This document shows, piece after piece, positions 1 to 8,355 of a DNA stretch of 37,253 nucleotides. A model generated the notes under the pieces. The model worked only from the letters and a program-made list of their open reading frames with translations, was not told the origin of the DNA and made no database searches. A program made the translations under genes and the position numbers. The stretch is from an uncultured Chloroflexales bacterium (lineage in GTDB: Bacteria > Chloroflexota > Chloroflexia > Chloroflexales > Chloroflexaceae), in the NCBI GenBank assembly GCA_937967405.1, contig CALCJV010000052.1:1-37253 (forward strand), written 5' to 3'. How positions within the stretch are numbered: the stretch's first letter is position 1; each line of letters starts with the position of its first letter.

Positions 1-1300
1 AACGCAACAGCCCCGCGAGCATCAGCAGGCGTGTGCGCTCGCATTCAGCGATTGGCTCGCTGACCAGTATCCGCAGTGGCTGATCCAGCCCAATCCCCCG
101 CTACTGACACGCCAATTTACCCAGCTGCGCGAGATTCTTGCCAGAGACCCGCAGGCGTGTGTGGTTTGGTTGGTGGCCGATGGGCTGACGTGGTGGCAAG
201 GGCAGCAGCTCAGCGAGCTATGCAGCGCACACGGCTTGCATGTGCTCACCCACGACATTGGGGTAGCTGCGCTGCCTTCGATTACCTCGATCTCCAAGCG
301 CGTCCTGATTACCGGACTGCCCGCCACAACACCCGATTCGCGCTCGCTGGCGCAGATCGCACAGGAGCATAGCATCCGCAGCGGACTAGCTGTGCAGGTG
401 TGCCGCGAACTAACCCCGCTTGCGTCAATCCTGCACGCGGAACCAACTGTGCAGGTGGTGCTGGTGCTGTATAATATGCTCGATGTAATTGCCCATAAGC
501 AGGCGAGCTTTACTGATGATCACGGGATACGCGGCTACCTTCAGGAATTGGTCACCTATCTTGCTGATAGCCGCCGCGCTTGCGATGAGTATCACCGCAC
601 CTACCACGCCCTGATCGGGAGCGATCACGGCAGTACCCTGCTCCCCGCCGATGCGCCAGCCCTGCCGTTGCCCCAAGCCACGCTGTGCGTTGATGATCGC
701 AACGATGATGACGTAGCCCAATCCCTACCACCCCGCAGCACCCGTGCCGTTGTTGTGTCACAGCCAGCCCAACTACGGGCAGCGGATCTCACGCAGTGGT
801 ATCGGCTCGATCCGCAACGCTACCAATTGCCGCAGCTGTATCTTGTGCCGCGTGGCTATGGCTATGCAGTGCGACGACCTACGGGCTGGACGCACGGCGG
901 CTTAACGCCTGAGGAAGTGCTTGTGCCTTTGCTGCATGTCGTTGGCCATGCCCCCGCATGGCTTGCGCTAGAAGTGTCGCTGGACGGGCAGCTGCGTGCC
1001 AACCAAGCGGGCACGCTGGAGATGCAGATTGTCAATCCAAACCCATTTCCGGTACGTGTGGGCCAGATCACCCTTGATACAAACCACGACCCTGTCGCAC
1101 CGTTCCAGTTAGCCGCACTGGAGCAGCTCACCCTGACGGTATCGGTGGCAGCTCCGCACACCAATGCCGCCACGCTCCCCGTAGCGTGGACCCTGACGAG
1201 CACCAGCCCAGCTGGACACCATACCCAGCATGGGTCGGCAAATGTGCCGATTCGCCGCTTGCAGACAATTGATCCAAGTTTTGATGATATGTTTGTCTAG
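1..1300 (+). CDS. pglZ: PglZ-family alkaline phosphatase-like protein of a BREX system (5' end outside window)
   Basis: The reading frame is open from base 2, so the start codon lies left of the window; about 432 codons are visible. PglZ is a core BREX phage-defence protein of the alkaline phosphatase superfamily. Seen: a VADGL segment at the start of the fold, PSITSISKR shortly after, a GSDHGS metal-site-like motif, and HGGLTPEEVLVPLL near the end, a layout typical of PglZ. The last ~110 residues look like a beta-sandwich extension. The stop is 9 nt before brxL, so the two are probably co-transcribed. Other BREX genes (brxC and pglX or brxP) would be expected to the left. The BREX subtype cannot be told from this fragment. 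The family call is fairly firm; activity is inferred. Confidence 0.82.
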   Translation, partial: TQQPREHQQACALAFSDWLADQYPQWLIQPNPPLLTRQFTQLREILARDPQACVVWLVADGLTWWQGQQLSELCSAHGLHVLTHDIGVAALPSITSISKRVLITGLPATTPDSRSLAQIAQEHSIRSGLAVQVCRELTPLASILHAEPTVQVVLVLYNMLDVIAHKQASFTDDHGIRGYLQELVTYLADSRRACDEYHRTYHALIGSDHGSTLLPADAPALPLPQATLCVDDRNDDDVAQSLPPRSTRAVVVSQPAQLRAADLTQWYRLDPQRYQLPQLYLVPRGYGYAVRRPTGWTHGGLTPEEVLVPLLHVVGHAPAWLALEVSLDGQLRANQAGTLEMQIVNPNPFPVRVGQITLDTNHDPVAPFQLAALEQLTLTVSVAAPHTNAATLPVAWTLTSTSPAGHHTQHGSANVPIRRLQTIDPSFDDMFV

Positions 1301-1309
1301 GATACGCCA

Positions 1310-2734
1310 ATGAATACTCTCCGCCCCTATGAACAAAAAGCGCAACACCTTTTTGGTGAAGTCTGCATCAATAAAACCCTCGTGCAGCAAGCGGGCTTAG
1401 GGACACGCAGCATCCCTGCCTTTGTCAGTGAGTGGATTGTAACGCGCCACGCGCCCGATGGTGTAATTGACGCGCAGGTGCGGGAAAAGATACGGACGTT
1501 CTTGAATAAGCATCTGCCGACCCGCGATCAGAAGGAGCAGCTCAAAGCCCAGCTTCAGCGCGGCGAGCCGGTTGCCCTGCTCGATCAGTTCAGTGTTACG
1601 GTTGATTTAGCCAGCAATGATCGCCGCTTGACGATCCCGCTGCTGGATGAGACCCGCGCTGGAATTGAGCCAACCCTGCTCGAAACCTACCCGCTGTTGC
1701 TACAGGGCGGGGTGTGGGGCGTGGGTAAGCTGAATTACCAGCCCCCGCCCGATAGCCGTGCGTCGGGGCGGATCTGGATGCGTGATTTTCGCCCGATGCA
1801 AAACGCCACGCTCGATCTTGATTTGTATTGCGAACAACGCCAGCAGTTCACGCTGGATGAGTGGCGGGCGTTGCTCGTAGCCAGTATGGGCTACAACCCC
1901 GAAGCCTACACCACCGCCCAGCAACTGCTCCTGCTCACGCGCCTTGTGCCGCTCGTGCAGGAGCGCGTCAATCTGGTCGAGCTAGCCCCGAAGGGCACCG
2001 GCAAGTCCTATGTTTATCTGAACCTCTCGCGTTATGCCCGCCTGATTTCGGGTGGCAAAGTGACGGCGGCCGCCCTGTTCTACAACAACCGCTCGCGTGA
2101 GGCGGGTTTGCTGGCCCACTACGATGTGATTGTGTTTGATGAAGCGCAGACGCTAGCGTTCGATAATCCGGGTGAGATTATCGGGGTGTTCAAAGATTAC
2201 CTTGAGTCAGGCAGCTTTGCACGGGGCGGCACCCAGAAGATCGAAGCGACAGCGGGCATTGTATTGCTGGCAAATATCCCTTTGGATGAGGACAAACGCC
2301 CTGTGCGGGAAAACTGGTTCGCCGACTTGCCGCCGTTTCTGGGCGAGACGGCATTCATTGATCGGCTGCATGGGATTATGCCCGGCTGGGAACTGCCGCG
2401 CATCCAGCAGACTTCGATTGCAACGGGGATTGGCTTCAAAGCCGATTACTTCGGCGATGTACTGCACCACTTGCGTGCCCGTGCTGGCTATGAGCAACTG
2501 GTACAGCACTACAGCATGATCACGGGGACGAACGACCGCCGCGACATCACGGCCATCCTGCGCTTGGCAACGGGCTACTGCAAGCTGCTCTTTCCGCACA
2601 GCAACGTTGACCGCGCTGAGTTCGTGGCCTATTGCCTGAAGCCGGCTATCCGCCTGCGCCAGCACGTCCGCAATCAGTTATCGCTCCTTGATCCAGAGTA
2701 CCCGCATATGACGATTGGCTGCCATGAAGAATAG
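1310..2734 (+). CDS. brxL: BrxL, AAA+ Lon-like protein of BREX (short form)
   Basis: A 474-aa protein directly after pglZ. Seen: Walker A APKGTGKS with Lys232, Walker B VIVFDEAQ near residue 276, and sensor-like LLANIPLDED around 323. This matches the BrxL ATPase core. BrxL is an AAA+ DNA-associated effector of BREX defence. Many BrxL proteins are ~650-700 aa with a C-terminal Lon-type protease domain. Here the protein ends ~150 residues after the sensor region and no Ser-Lys protease dyad region is visible, so it is a short, ATPase-only form. No frame downstream restores a C-terminus: the overlapping frame stops at 2776. AGGA lies ~8 nt before the ATG. The gene is convergent with the NERD gene, 34 nt apart. 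Confidence 0.85.
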   Translation: MNTLRPYEQKAQHLFGEVCINKTLVQQAGLGTRSIPAFVSEWIVTRHAPDGVIDAQVREKIRTFLNKHLPTRDQKEQLKAQLQRGEPVALLDQFSVTVDLASNDRRLTIPLLDETRAGIEPTLLETYPLLLQGGVWGVGKLNYQPPPDSRASGRIWMRDFRPMQNATLDLDLYCEQRQQFTLDEWRALLVASMGYNPEAYTTAQQLLLLTRLVPLVQERVNLVELAPKGTGKSYVYLNLSRYARLISGGKVTAAALFYNNRSREAGLLAHYDVIVFDEAQTLAFDNPGEIIGVFKDYLESGSFARGGTQKIEATAGIVLLANIPLDEDKRPVRENWFADLPPFLGETAFIDRLHGIMPGWELPRIQQTSIATGIGFKADYFGDVLHHLRARAGYEQLVQHYSMITGTNDRRDITAILRLATGYCKLLFPHSNVDRAEFVAYCLKPAIRLRQHVRNQLSLLDPEYPHMTIGCHEE

Positions 2735-2768
2735 CGAGCGTGCCGTGCCGCCTGCCGTTATACCACCA

Positions 2769-3473
2769 TTACGCTAGATGTGGGGGCTGCGCCAGTGCAT
2801 GCGCCAAATACTGCACCTGTTCATCTGTAAGCCATCGGACACGCTGCTCTCGTAGATAGGTGACAAGGTGCTGTGTCCCCATAAGTACCTTCATGGAGCA
2901 CTGCGTTGCCCGCAGCCACTGAGCATCTGTCATCACCACGATAGGAACAACCCACGCATCCGGCTGTGCTGGAATGCGGGACTGGTCGAGATGGCGCAGC
3001 CATGTATGAAAGATAGTTGCGTGGCGGCGATGCTGCGTGGTAGGGCTGGACGAACAATTCACCCAGTGCTGCCCATCGCGCTGCTGCCACTGATCACGAT
3101 AAGCCTTGAAGGAACCATGCCACGCTTTCGTTTCAATCAGGAAAACTCCCGCTGAACCTATCAGCACATGATCGATCTGGGCAAAGCGATCTATGTTTGG
3201 CTCCAGCACAATATCGCTAAAGAGTATCCAACTTTCTGGCAGTGCATGTATCAGGTGGAAATCAATTTCCCGTTCACCCAGAGTGCCTTTGAATTGACGT
3301 ATCGTTTGTTCGAACTGAAAGAACACGCCCATCATCTGGCTAAGTCCGGACAGCGGCGGGAGAGTTTGGTCTACGTGCTGATGAAAGCTCTCCTGCTCCT
3401 GTTGTCGCTTGCGAGCAACCCACTGCTCGAAGCACGCTTTTGCGTCGGGGTGTTGGTACATGCGACGGGCCAT
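2769..3473 (-). CDS. NERD-domain (nuclease-related) protein
   Basis: A 234-aa protein. The NERD domain lies around residues 60-170. Seen: GEREIDFHLIHALP, an IDHVLIG strand, then GVFLIETKAWHG. This carries the D...E-x-K residues of the PD-(D/E)xK-like nuclease fold. The first ~60 residues are charged and probably helical. NERD domains are linked to DNA processing and often sit in defence islands, which fits the BREX genes next door. The start is supported by GAGGAG ~11 nt upstream. No membrane segment or helicase domain is seen, so it is a stand-alone NERD protein. Its target is unknown. Confidence 0.8.
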   Translation of the reverse strand: MARRMYQHPDAKACFEQWVARKRQQEQESFHQHVDQTLPPLSGLSQMMGVFFQFEQTIRQFKGTLGEREIDFHLIHALPESWILFSDIVLEPNIDRFAQIDHVLIGSAGVFLIETKAWHGSFKAYRDQWQQRDGQHWVNCSSSPTTQHRRHATIFHTWLRHLDQSRIPAQPDAWVVPIVVMTDAQWLRATQCSMKVLMGTQHLVTYLREQRVRWLTDEQVQYLAHALAQPPHLA

Positions 3474-3658
3474 CGCTAATCGTACTCCTCATGAAGAAAC
3501 ACACCCAATATAGTAAATATCATGCAGAAGTACAGCACCCAAAGAGCAATAATATAGTACAAGATATTCTCGCGCTGCGCCCCTACCTCGCTCGCTGTGC
3601 GCTAGAGCTATCCGGCTGAATGCAATGGCGACAGTCAATGGAGTGTAGAAACAGGGGT

Positions 3659-3734
3659 TGGTGGGCGATGAGGGACTCGAACCCCCGACCCCCTCGGTGT
3701 AAACGAGATGCTCTACCAGCTGAGCTAATCGCCC
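3659..3734 (-). tRNA. tRNA-Val (anticodon UAC)
   Basis: The minus strand folds as a full cloverleaf of 76 nt including a genome-encoded CCA. Acceptor GGGCGAT pairs with ATCGCCC, the D-arm is AGCTC..GAGC, the anticodon loop is TTTACAC with TAC, and the T-arm carries TTCGAGT. It lies 12 nt downstream of tRNA-Leu and is probably processed from the same transcript. Confidence 0.96.
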
Positions 3735-3746
3735 CTACAGTGTGGG

Positions 3747-3832
<86 letters not shown>

Positions 3833-3843
3833 TTAACTGCCCC

Positions 3844-3872
3844 ATTATACGGGCCCATGCCCAATCTGTCAA
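3844..3872 (-). promoter_or_regulatory. Perfect sigma-70-type promoter of the tRNA-Leu/tRNA-Val unit
   Basis: On the minus strand the -35 is TTGACA (3872-3867) and the -10 is TATAAT (3849-3844), exactly 17 nt apart. The predicted transcript start (~3837) is only a few bases before the tRNA-Leu 5' end (3832). Full consensus with ideal spacing suits a highly expressed stable-RNA unit. Confidence 0.92.
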
Positions 3873-3927
3873 CCCTGAATCTGCTCCAAATTCTGCCCAC
3901 CGCCGCTTGGGCAATGCGCTTCCCTGC

Positions 3928-6102
3928 TCACTCCACGCCTAGCCCCTGCACCGTAATCGCCTTGATGTTGAAGGTCAACTCGCGGGCATCATCGCTCAAG
4001 CCCAGCGACAAAGGACTGACCCCCGCTGCGGGCGTAAACAGATCAACCTGATTCGCCCCACGCCGCAAATCCAGCAAGAGCTGCACCTCGCGCAGCTGCG
4101 GCCCATTCATCACAACGACACGGCTCGGTGATGCCCCATTAAGCGTCACCTCCAGCGGCAATGGTTCCGGCGCAAGATGATACAGGCGCAGAGTCAACCG
4201 TACCCGTTGCGCGGTGGGAGCATATACCCACAGCGTCGCGCCCTGTTGCGGTAACCAGCGACTCCAGCCCTGTGCGCCAATTTCGAGCGGCTCCCAGCCA
4301 ATATCCAGCCCCACAAACAACGGCAATGGCACGCGCTCGGCTGGCCCCCTAGCCAGCCACATCGCCACCTGATCTACCTCATACGCCACCAACTCCGTAT
4401 CACTGTAGACCTGCGTCAGGCTACCGAGTTGCTCCCGCGCAATCGCTAGCTGCTGCGGGATCAGCTCAGGCTGGCGCGGGTTGGCGTGAAAGATCAGGTA
4501 GCGCAAGCGCAAACCCCGTAAGAGTTGAGTCTGCTGCGCTGCTGTCAGAGCCACAATATCGGCCCGCGCCTCAAGCCGATCTATCGCTTGCAAGGGCGGG
4601 ATACTCTCTGGCGGGAAATGTACCACATCCCGCGAAAGGTGGCCATCGAAGATCGGCTTGCCGTGATGGGCTTGGGTATACATATCCTGCAAGGCCCGAT
4701 CTGGCCGCCCAAACGGAAACTCGACAAGGCTCCACTCGCCCGCCTGCTGCGCCACCTGTGCATAGAATGGCGAGCGGGTTGCATCACGCAGCGGGAACGG
4801 CAAGCGCACCCCCTCTGCCACTAGCAGCCCAATCGCCACCGCCGCCACGCTTGCCGCAACTGGCGGGCGCAGGCGCGGCAACAGGTGCGCCAACCCTACC
4901 GCCGCCACAAGAGCCAGCATAATCGTGGTGTTGGCATTCAGGCGGTAAGGGCCACGAAACACCTCGAAACCGGGTAGCGCACGGAAGAATGCATAGGGCA
5001 GCACAATCCCTGTATCTTGCTGATCCCAATAGAGCGTCGGGCCTAGCGCGAGGATCAAAAAGCCCACCGCGAGCACTAGCCACATACGAGTGGCGCGGGG
5101 GGCTAAGACTACGCCGAGCAGGGCGAGAGCCAATGCCGAAAACGCAAACACGTAGGAGCTGAGCCAATCGGGGGGAACGGGCTGCCAGATGAAGCCAAAG
5201 GTCTGGGCGAGTGGGAGCAGGCGTTGCACTTCGGCACTTGAGACGAGCAGATCATCCTTGCGGGCAAACGGATTGGTCAAGACATCAATCACCCCCGCGA
5301 GCGCAAACGGCGCAATCAAGATCCCCGCTAATCCACCGACGCGCAGCCATACGCCTACCTCGCGCCGCACCGATGCACCGCGTGCAGATGCCGGTGTAGC
5401 CCGCAGCAGGGCAACAACACGCCACACGAAGAGCATGCCAAACAGCAGCATGGTATGGAACAGGTGATACCAATTGTTTAGCCCTGCCAGCCACACCGCT
5501 GCCGCCGCCACTGCCGCACTGCGCCATGTGCGCCGCTCTAGGGCAATCAAGATGGCGAGCAGGGCCAGCATCACGCCGAAGTCATTCCACGTTGCCATAA
5601 GTGAGAGGCGCACCTGATCGAGGCGCAACGGCGAACATTGCACCATCACACCCGCCACAAGGGCCGCGAGATTGCTGCCGGAGACGTGGCGGGCAAGCAG
5701 GAACATTGCCACGCCAGTGCCTGCTAGCGTACTTATGACAATCAGATTGAAGGTGAACACGATCCCCAGCAACGGCACAAGTGGCGCACCCAGCGCATTG
5801 GTGGGCAGATTCAGGGTGTGCAAGCCGAGCGATGCCCCCGTCGGGTAGAACAGTGCATCAGTGAAGTAAGGGTTGCCCGGCTTGACCCACAGCGTCTGGC
5901 GCACCCACCACAGATTCCAGAAGTGCTGCCACACGTCCTGTGCGCGTTCAGTTGGATCGGCGGGCAGGCTGGTATGCATATGGAGAATAAGCGGGAACGT
6001 GATTAGGATGGCCAAGCCCCCGTAGAGGGCTAGTACACCGAGCCATTGGAGCCACGCGAGCGCAGGCGGCATAGGCAAGTGGTCATGTTCAAAAGCATCC
6101 AC
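3928..6102 (-). CDS. Large polytopic membrane protein, GT-C glycosyltransferase-like
   Basis: A 724-aa protein. Residues ~15-440 hold about ten or more hydrophobic segments; the last ~280 residues are soluble and end in a likely beta-sandwich region. An acidic motif (AQDVWQHFWNLWW) follows the first membrane segment, the place where GT-C enzymes carry a catalytic acidic residue in a loop. LNNWYHLFH and LPGFEVFRGPYRLN occur between later segments, as in uncharacterised YfhO-like membrane proteins. GT-C enzymes move sugars from lipid-phosphate donors to acceptors outside the cytoplasm. That role is inferred from topology only. The start is the first ATG; AGGTGG lies directly before it, so the start is less certain than for neighbours. 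Confidence 0.6.
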   Translation of the reverse strand: MDAFEHDHLPMPPALAWLQWLGVLALYGGLAILITFPLILHMHTSLPADPTERAQDVWQHFWNLWWVRQTLWVKPGNPYFTDALFYPTGASLGLHTLNLPTNALGAPLVPLLGIVFTFNLIVISTLAGTGVAMFLLARHVSGSNLAALVAGVMVQCSPLRLDQVRLSLMATWNDFGVMLALLAILIALERRTWRSAAVAAAAVWLAGLNNWYHLFHTMLLFGMLFVWRVVALLRATPASARGASVRREVGVWLRVGGLAGILIAPFALAGVIDVLTNPFARKDDLLVSSAEVQRLLPLAQTFGFIWQPVPPDWLSSYVFAFSALALALLGVVLAPRATRMWLVLAVGFLILALGPTLYWDQQDTGIVLPYAFFRALPGFEVFRGPYRLNANTTIMLALVAAVGLAHLLPRLRPPVAASVAAVAIGLLVAEGVRLPFPLRDATRSPFYAQVAQQAGEWSLVEFPFGRPDRALQDMYTQAHHGKPIFDGHLSRDVVHFPPESIPPLQAIDRLEARADIVALTAAQQTQLLRGLRLRYLIFHANPRQPELIPQQLAIAREQLGSLTQVYSDTELVAYEVDQVAMWLARGPAERVPLPLFVGLDIGWEPLEIGAQGWSRWLPQQGATLWVYAPTAQRVRLTLRLYHLAPEPLPLEVTLNGASPSRVVVMNGPQLREVQLLLDLRRGANQVDLFTPAAGVSPLSLGLSDDARELTFNIKAITVQGLGVE

Positions 6103-6140
6103 CTAGCCGCCACTCACCCTAGCTCGCGTGCTGAACCCTA

Positions 6141-6386
6141 TCATTGTGCATCTACATTTGATTCGGGGAAAAACTGGAGCGTGATCATCTCGGCACACCA
6201 CTGTTGCGCTTCCTCTGGCGCGGTGAACGCATGTGGAGCCATCTGAATAGGAGTGCCTGCTTCTGGCTCGATTTGGGCATAGTAGGTGGCATGTTTAACA
6301 TTCGTTCTTACCACAGCGCGGATCGCCTCAATCTCACTCGTCCAGCTCATTGTTGCGGCATCATAGTGCCAATCCAGTGAAATCAT
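6141..6386 (-). CDS. Small hypothetical protein (81 aa)
   Basis: A clear coding frame with a good ribosome binding site (GAAGGAG, ~8 nt before the ATG), read in the same direction as its neighbours and 38 nt before the large membrane protein. The protein is soluble and acidic, with a Trp-rich N-terminus and no motif I recognise. It is probably a small alpha/beta protein. No function is assigned. Confidence 0.6.
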   Translation of the reverse strand: MISLDWHYDAATMSWTSEIEAIRAVVRTNVKHATYYAQIEPEAGTPIQMAPHAFTAPEEAQQWCAEMITLQFFPESNVDAQ

Positions 6387-6536
6387 CAGGGGTTACTCCT
6401 TCTATCTATCTCTTGTTAGTATCCCTTGCGTATGGCTGCGCTCCCTCGCAATGTGTGCGTCACGCCCCTGTGACGAGATCATTCCAAATTGTACATGATG
6501 AGGGGGCATCTGTCGAAGTTCTGCTGGCCCCTCCTC

Positions 6537-7670
6537 CTATCCTTGCAGCACCAGCAGCTCACGGGGGAAGGTGGTCAAGCTCTCACCGCCCGTTGACGTT
6601 ACCAACAGATCATCCTCAATCCGAACCCCACCAACACCGGCCAGATAGATACCCGGCTCAATCGTGAAGGTCATGCCCGCCACAAGGGGCGTGGTGCTAC
6701 CCGCCACAATATTGGGCAACTCATGCGCTTCCATGCCAATGCCGTGCCCTGTGCGATGGATAAACTGCTCGGCGTAGCCACCCGCCGCAATCACCGCCCG
6801 CGTCGCTGCATCAATCGTTGCACCTGTGGTGCCCGGCTGCACGGCTGCCCGCCCCGCCGCATTTGCCGCCAGCACCACATCGTAGATCGTGCGGGCCGTG
6901 GCAGAGGGCGTACCGAGTGCTACCGTGCGCGTAAGATCCGAGACGTAGCCATGAGCGACTGCGCCACCATCAAGAATAATCAGATCGCCGAGCGCAAACG
7001 GGCGATCACTGTTGGCGTGGTGAGGGTTGGCACTGTTTGGGCCACTGGCAACAATACACCCAAAGGCTTCTGCATCTGCACCGAGCGCAAGCATTGCCGC
7101 CCGCCACTGTGCAGCAAGCTCACGCTCAGTCACACCCACCTTGATCAAGGGAATGATCTGCTGTAACGAGGCCTCGACAATCCGCACCGCTTCGCGTATT
7201 GCCGCCAGTTCGTCAGCATCCTTCACCATCCGCAGCCCTGCGAGAAGGGGGGTTGCATCGGTCGTGTGCAGATCGGGTAGGACAGCTTCCAACGCCCGAA
7301 GTTCCATCACCCGCATCGCCAGATGCTCAACGGCTAGCAACGGAGCCGGGTGTTCACCGAACAGCTGGGCCGTTGCCTGTGCAAGTGCGGCAGTAGGGCC
7401 AGTTTCGTCCTGCCAGCTCACACACCCAATCGGCAAGCCATGAGCTGCGAGAATTGCGCTTGCTCGCGCATGCTCTAGCGCGGGTAGCACTAAGAGCGGT
7501 GGCTGGGGCGTGGCTGGCAGCAGCAGCACGATCAGCCGTTCGTGGGCGTGCATGGCTAGCCCGGTGAGGTAACGCATGCTTGCCCCGCACACCACCGCCA
7601 TGCCATCACATGCAGCCGCCTGCAATGCCGCCCGTAGCCGCGCCAGACGTTCAGGGTAGGGGGTACTCAC
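6537..7670 (-). CDS. M24-family metallopeptidase (Xaa-Pro aminopeptidase/dipeptidase-like)
   Basis: A 377-aa protein of two-domain 'pita-bread' type: a creatinase-like N-terminal domain (~1-130) and an M24 catalytic domain (~140-377). Metal-ligand motifs visible in order: LIILDGGAVAHGYVSDLTRT (two Asp), HRTGHGIGMEAHE (His), TIEPGIY (Glu) and VRIEDDLLVT (Glu). This is the usual dinuclear metal set of prolidase/aminopeptidase P enzymes, which cleave next to proline. No signal peptide, so cytoplasmic. The start is GTG at 7670, immediately after the TGA of the macro-domain gene, with AAAGGA ~12 nt upstream inside that gene. Translational coupling is likely. Confidence 0.9.
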   Translation of the reverse strand: MSTPYPERLARLRAALQAAACDGMAVVCGASMRYLTGLAMHAHERLIVLLLPATPQPPLLVLPALEHARASAILAAHGLPIGCVSWQDETGPTAALAQATAQLFGEHPAPLLAVEHLAMRVMELRALEAVLPDLHTTDATPLLAGLRMVKDADELAAIREAVRIVEASLQQIIPLIKVGVTERELAAQWRAAMLALGADAEAFGCIVASGPNSANPHHANSDRPFALGDLIILDGGAVAHGYVSDLTRTVALGTPSATARTIYDVVLAANAAGRAAVQPGTTGATIDAATRAVIAAGGYAEQFIHRTGHGIGMEAHELPNIVAGSTTPLVAGMTFTIEPGIYLAGVGGVRIEDDLLVTSTGGESLTTFPRELLVLQG

Positions 7671-8261
7671 TCAGTGCGTTCCTTTCTCGTAATATAGCGG
7701 CAGGCTGATGCTATTATACTTGCTCAGCAGCACCTTCAGCGCATCGCTGTAAGCAGCAAAGGTTACAACATCGAAGAGCACAAAGCGTACCAGTTGGAGT
7801 TGCGGGTGCGCTTCCATAAACATGACAACGGTGTTGAGTGCGATGGCTGCCGCCCGTTCGACCGGAAAAGCATAGGTTCCGGTGCTAATCGAAGGGAACG
7901 CAATGCTACGCAAGCCATAGTCGTGGGCAAGGCGCAAGCTCGCCGTGTAGGCACGTGCGAGTAGTGCATCCGCTTGAGGCGCACTGAAGTCGTTCCAAAT
8001 TGGCCCAACGGCGTGGATCACGTAGCGGCAGGGCAGATTGCCAGCCCCCGTCATGCGGGCTTCGCCACGCGGACAGCCATCGGGATATTTGCGCTGAATC
8101 TCTTGGCGAATTGATGCCCCACCGACGCGGTGGATTGCGCCATCTACACCACCACCACCACTGAGAGCACTGTTAGCCGCGTTCACAATCGCATCAGTGC
8201 GCTCCAATGTTATGTCACCTTGCACCAGTTCAAGCGTAGCTTGGTTCACAAATACCCACAT
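7671..8261 (-). CDS. Macro-domain protein (ADP-ribose / O-acetyl-ADP-ribose hydrolase-like)
   Basis: 196 aa from the ATG at 8261. Seen: a macro-domain core starting LVQGDITLERTDAIVNAANS, the GGGGVDGAIHRVGG ADP-ribose-binding loop, YVIHAVGPIW, and SISTGTYAFPVERAA. These match the YmdB/MacroD-like class, which removes ADP-ribose or hydrolyses O-acetyl-ADP-ribose. The frame is open back to 8330, but the domain begins at ~8261 and the extension would run through a perfect hairpin (8285-8309), so the later start is preferred. AAGGAG lies only ~1 nt before this ATG, which is unusually close, so the start is uncertain. It is coupled to the M24 peptidase downstream. Confidence 0.87.
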   Translation of the reverse strand: MWVFVNQATLELVQGDITLERTDAIVNAANSALSGGGGVDGAIHRVGGASIRQEIQRKYPDGCPRGEARMTGAGNLPCRYVIHAVGPIWNDFSAPQADALLARAYTASLRLAHDYGLRSIAFPSISTGTYAFPVERAAAIALNTVVMFMEAHPQLQLVRFVLFDVVTFAAYSDALKVLLSKYNSISLPLYYEKGTH

Positions 8262-8284
8262 ACTCCTTCGGCTCCTGCGTGAAC

Positions 8285-8309
8285 GGGGCAAGCTGTAGTC
8301 GCTTGCCCC
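8285..8309. repeat. Perfect 9-bp inverted repeat with 7-nt loop
   Basis: GGGGCAAGC and its exact complement flank a 7-nt loop. It sits in the 94-nt gap between the glycoside-hydrolase-like gene and the macro-domain gene. There is no T-run on either side, so a classical intrinsic terminator is not supported. It may be an mRNA processing or stabilising hairpin between cistrons. Confidence 0.6.
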
Positions 8310-8355
8310 ACCTGAATACACCTCAGACAATCCTCCGAATCAGACACTTGCTAGG

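Noticed and set aside
2724-2777. A 17-codon frame overlapping the end of brxL that might restore a C-terminal domain
   Set aside because: It stops at once and does not resemble a Lon protease segment, so a frameshift in brxL is not supported.
8262-8330. An N-terminal extension of the macro-domain protein
   Set aside because: It would translate through a perfect hairpin, is low-complexity, and lies outside the macro fold; the later ATG is preferred, though its ribosome binding site is oddly close.
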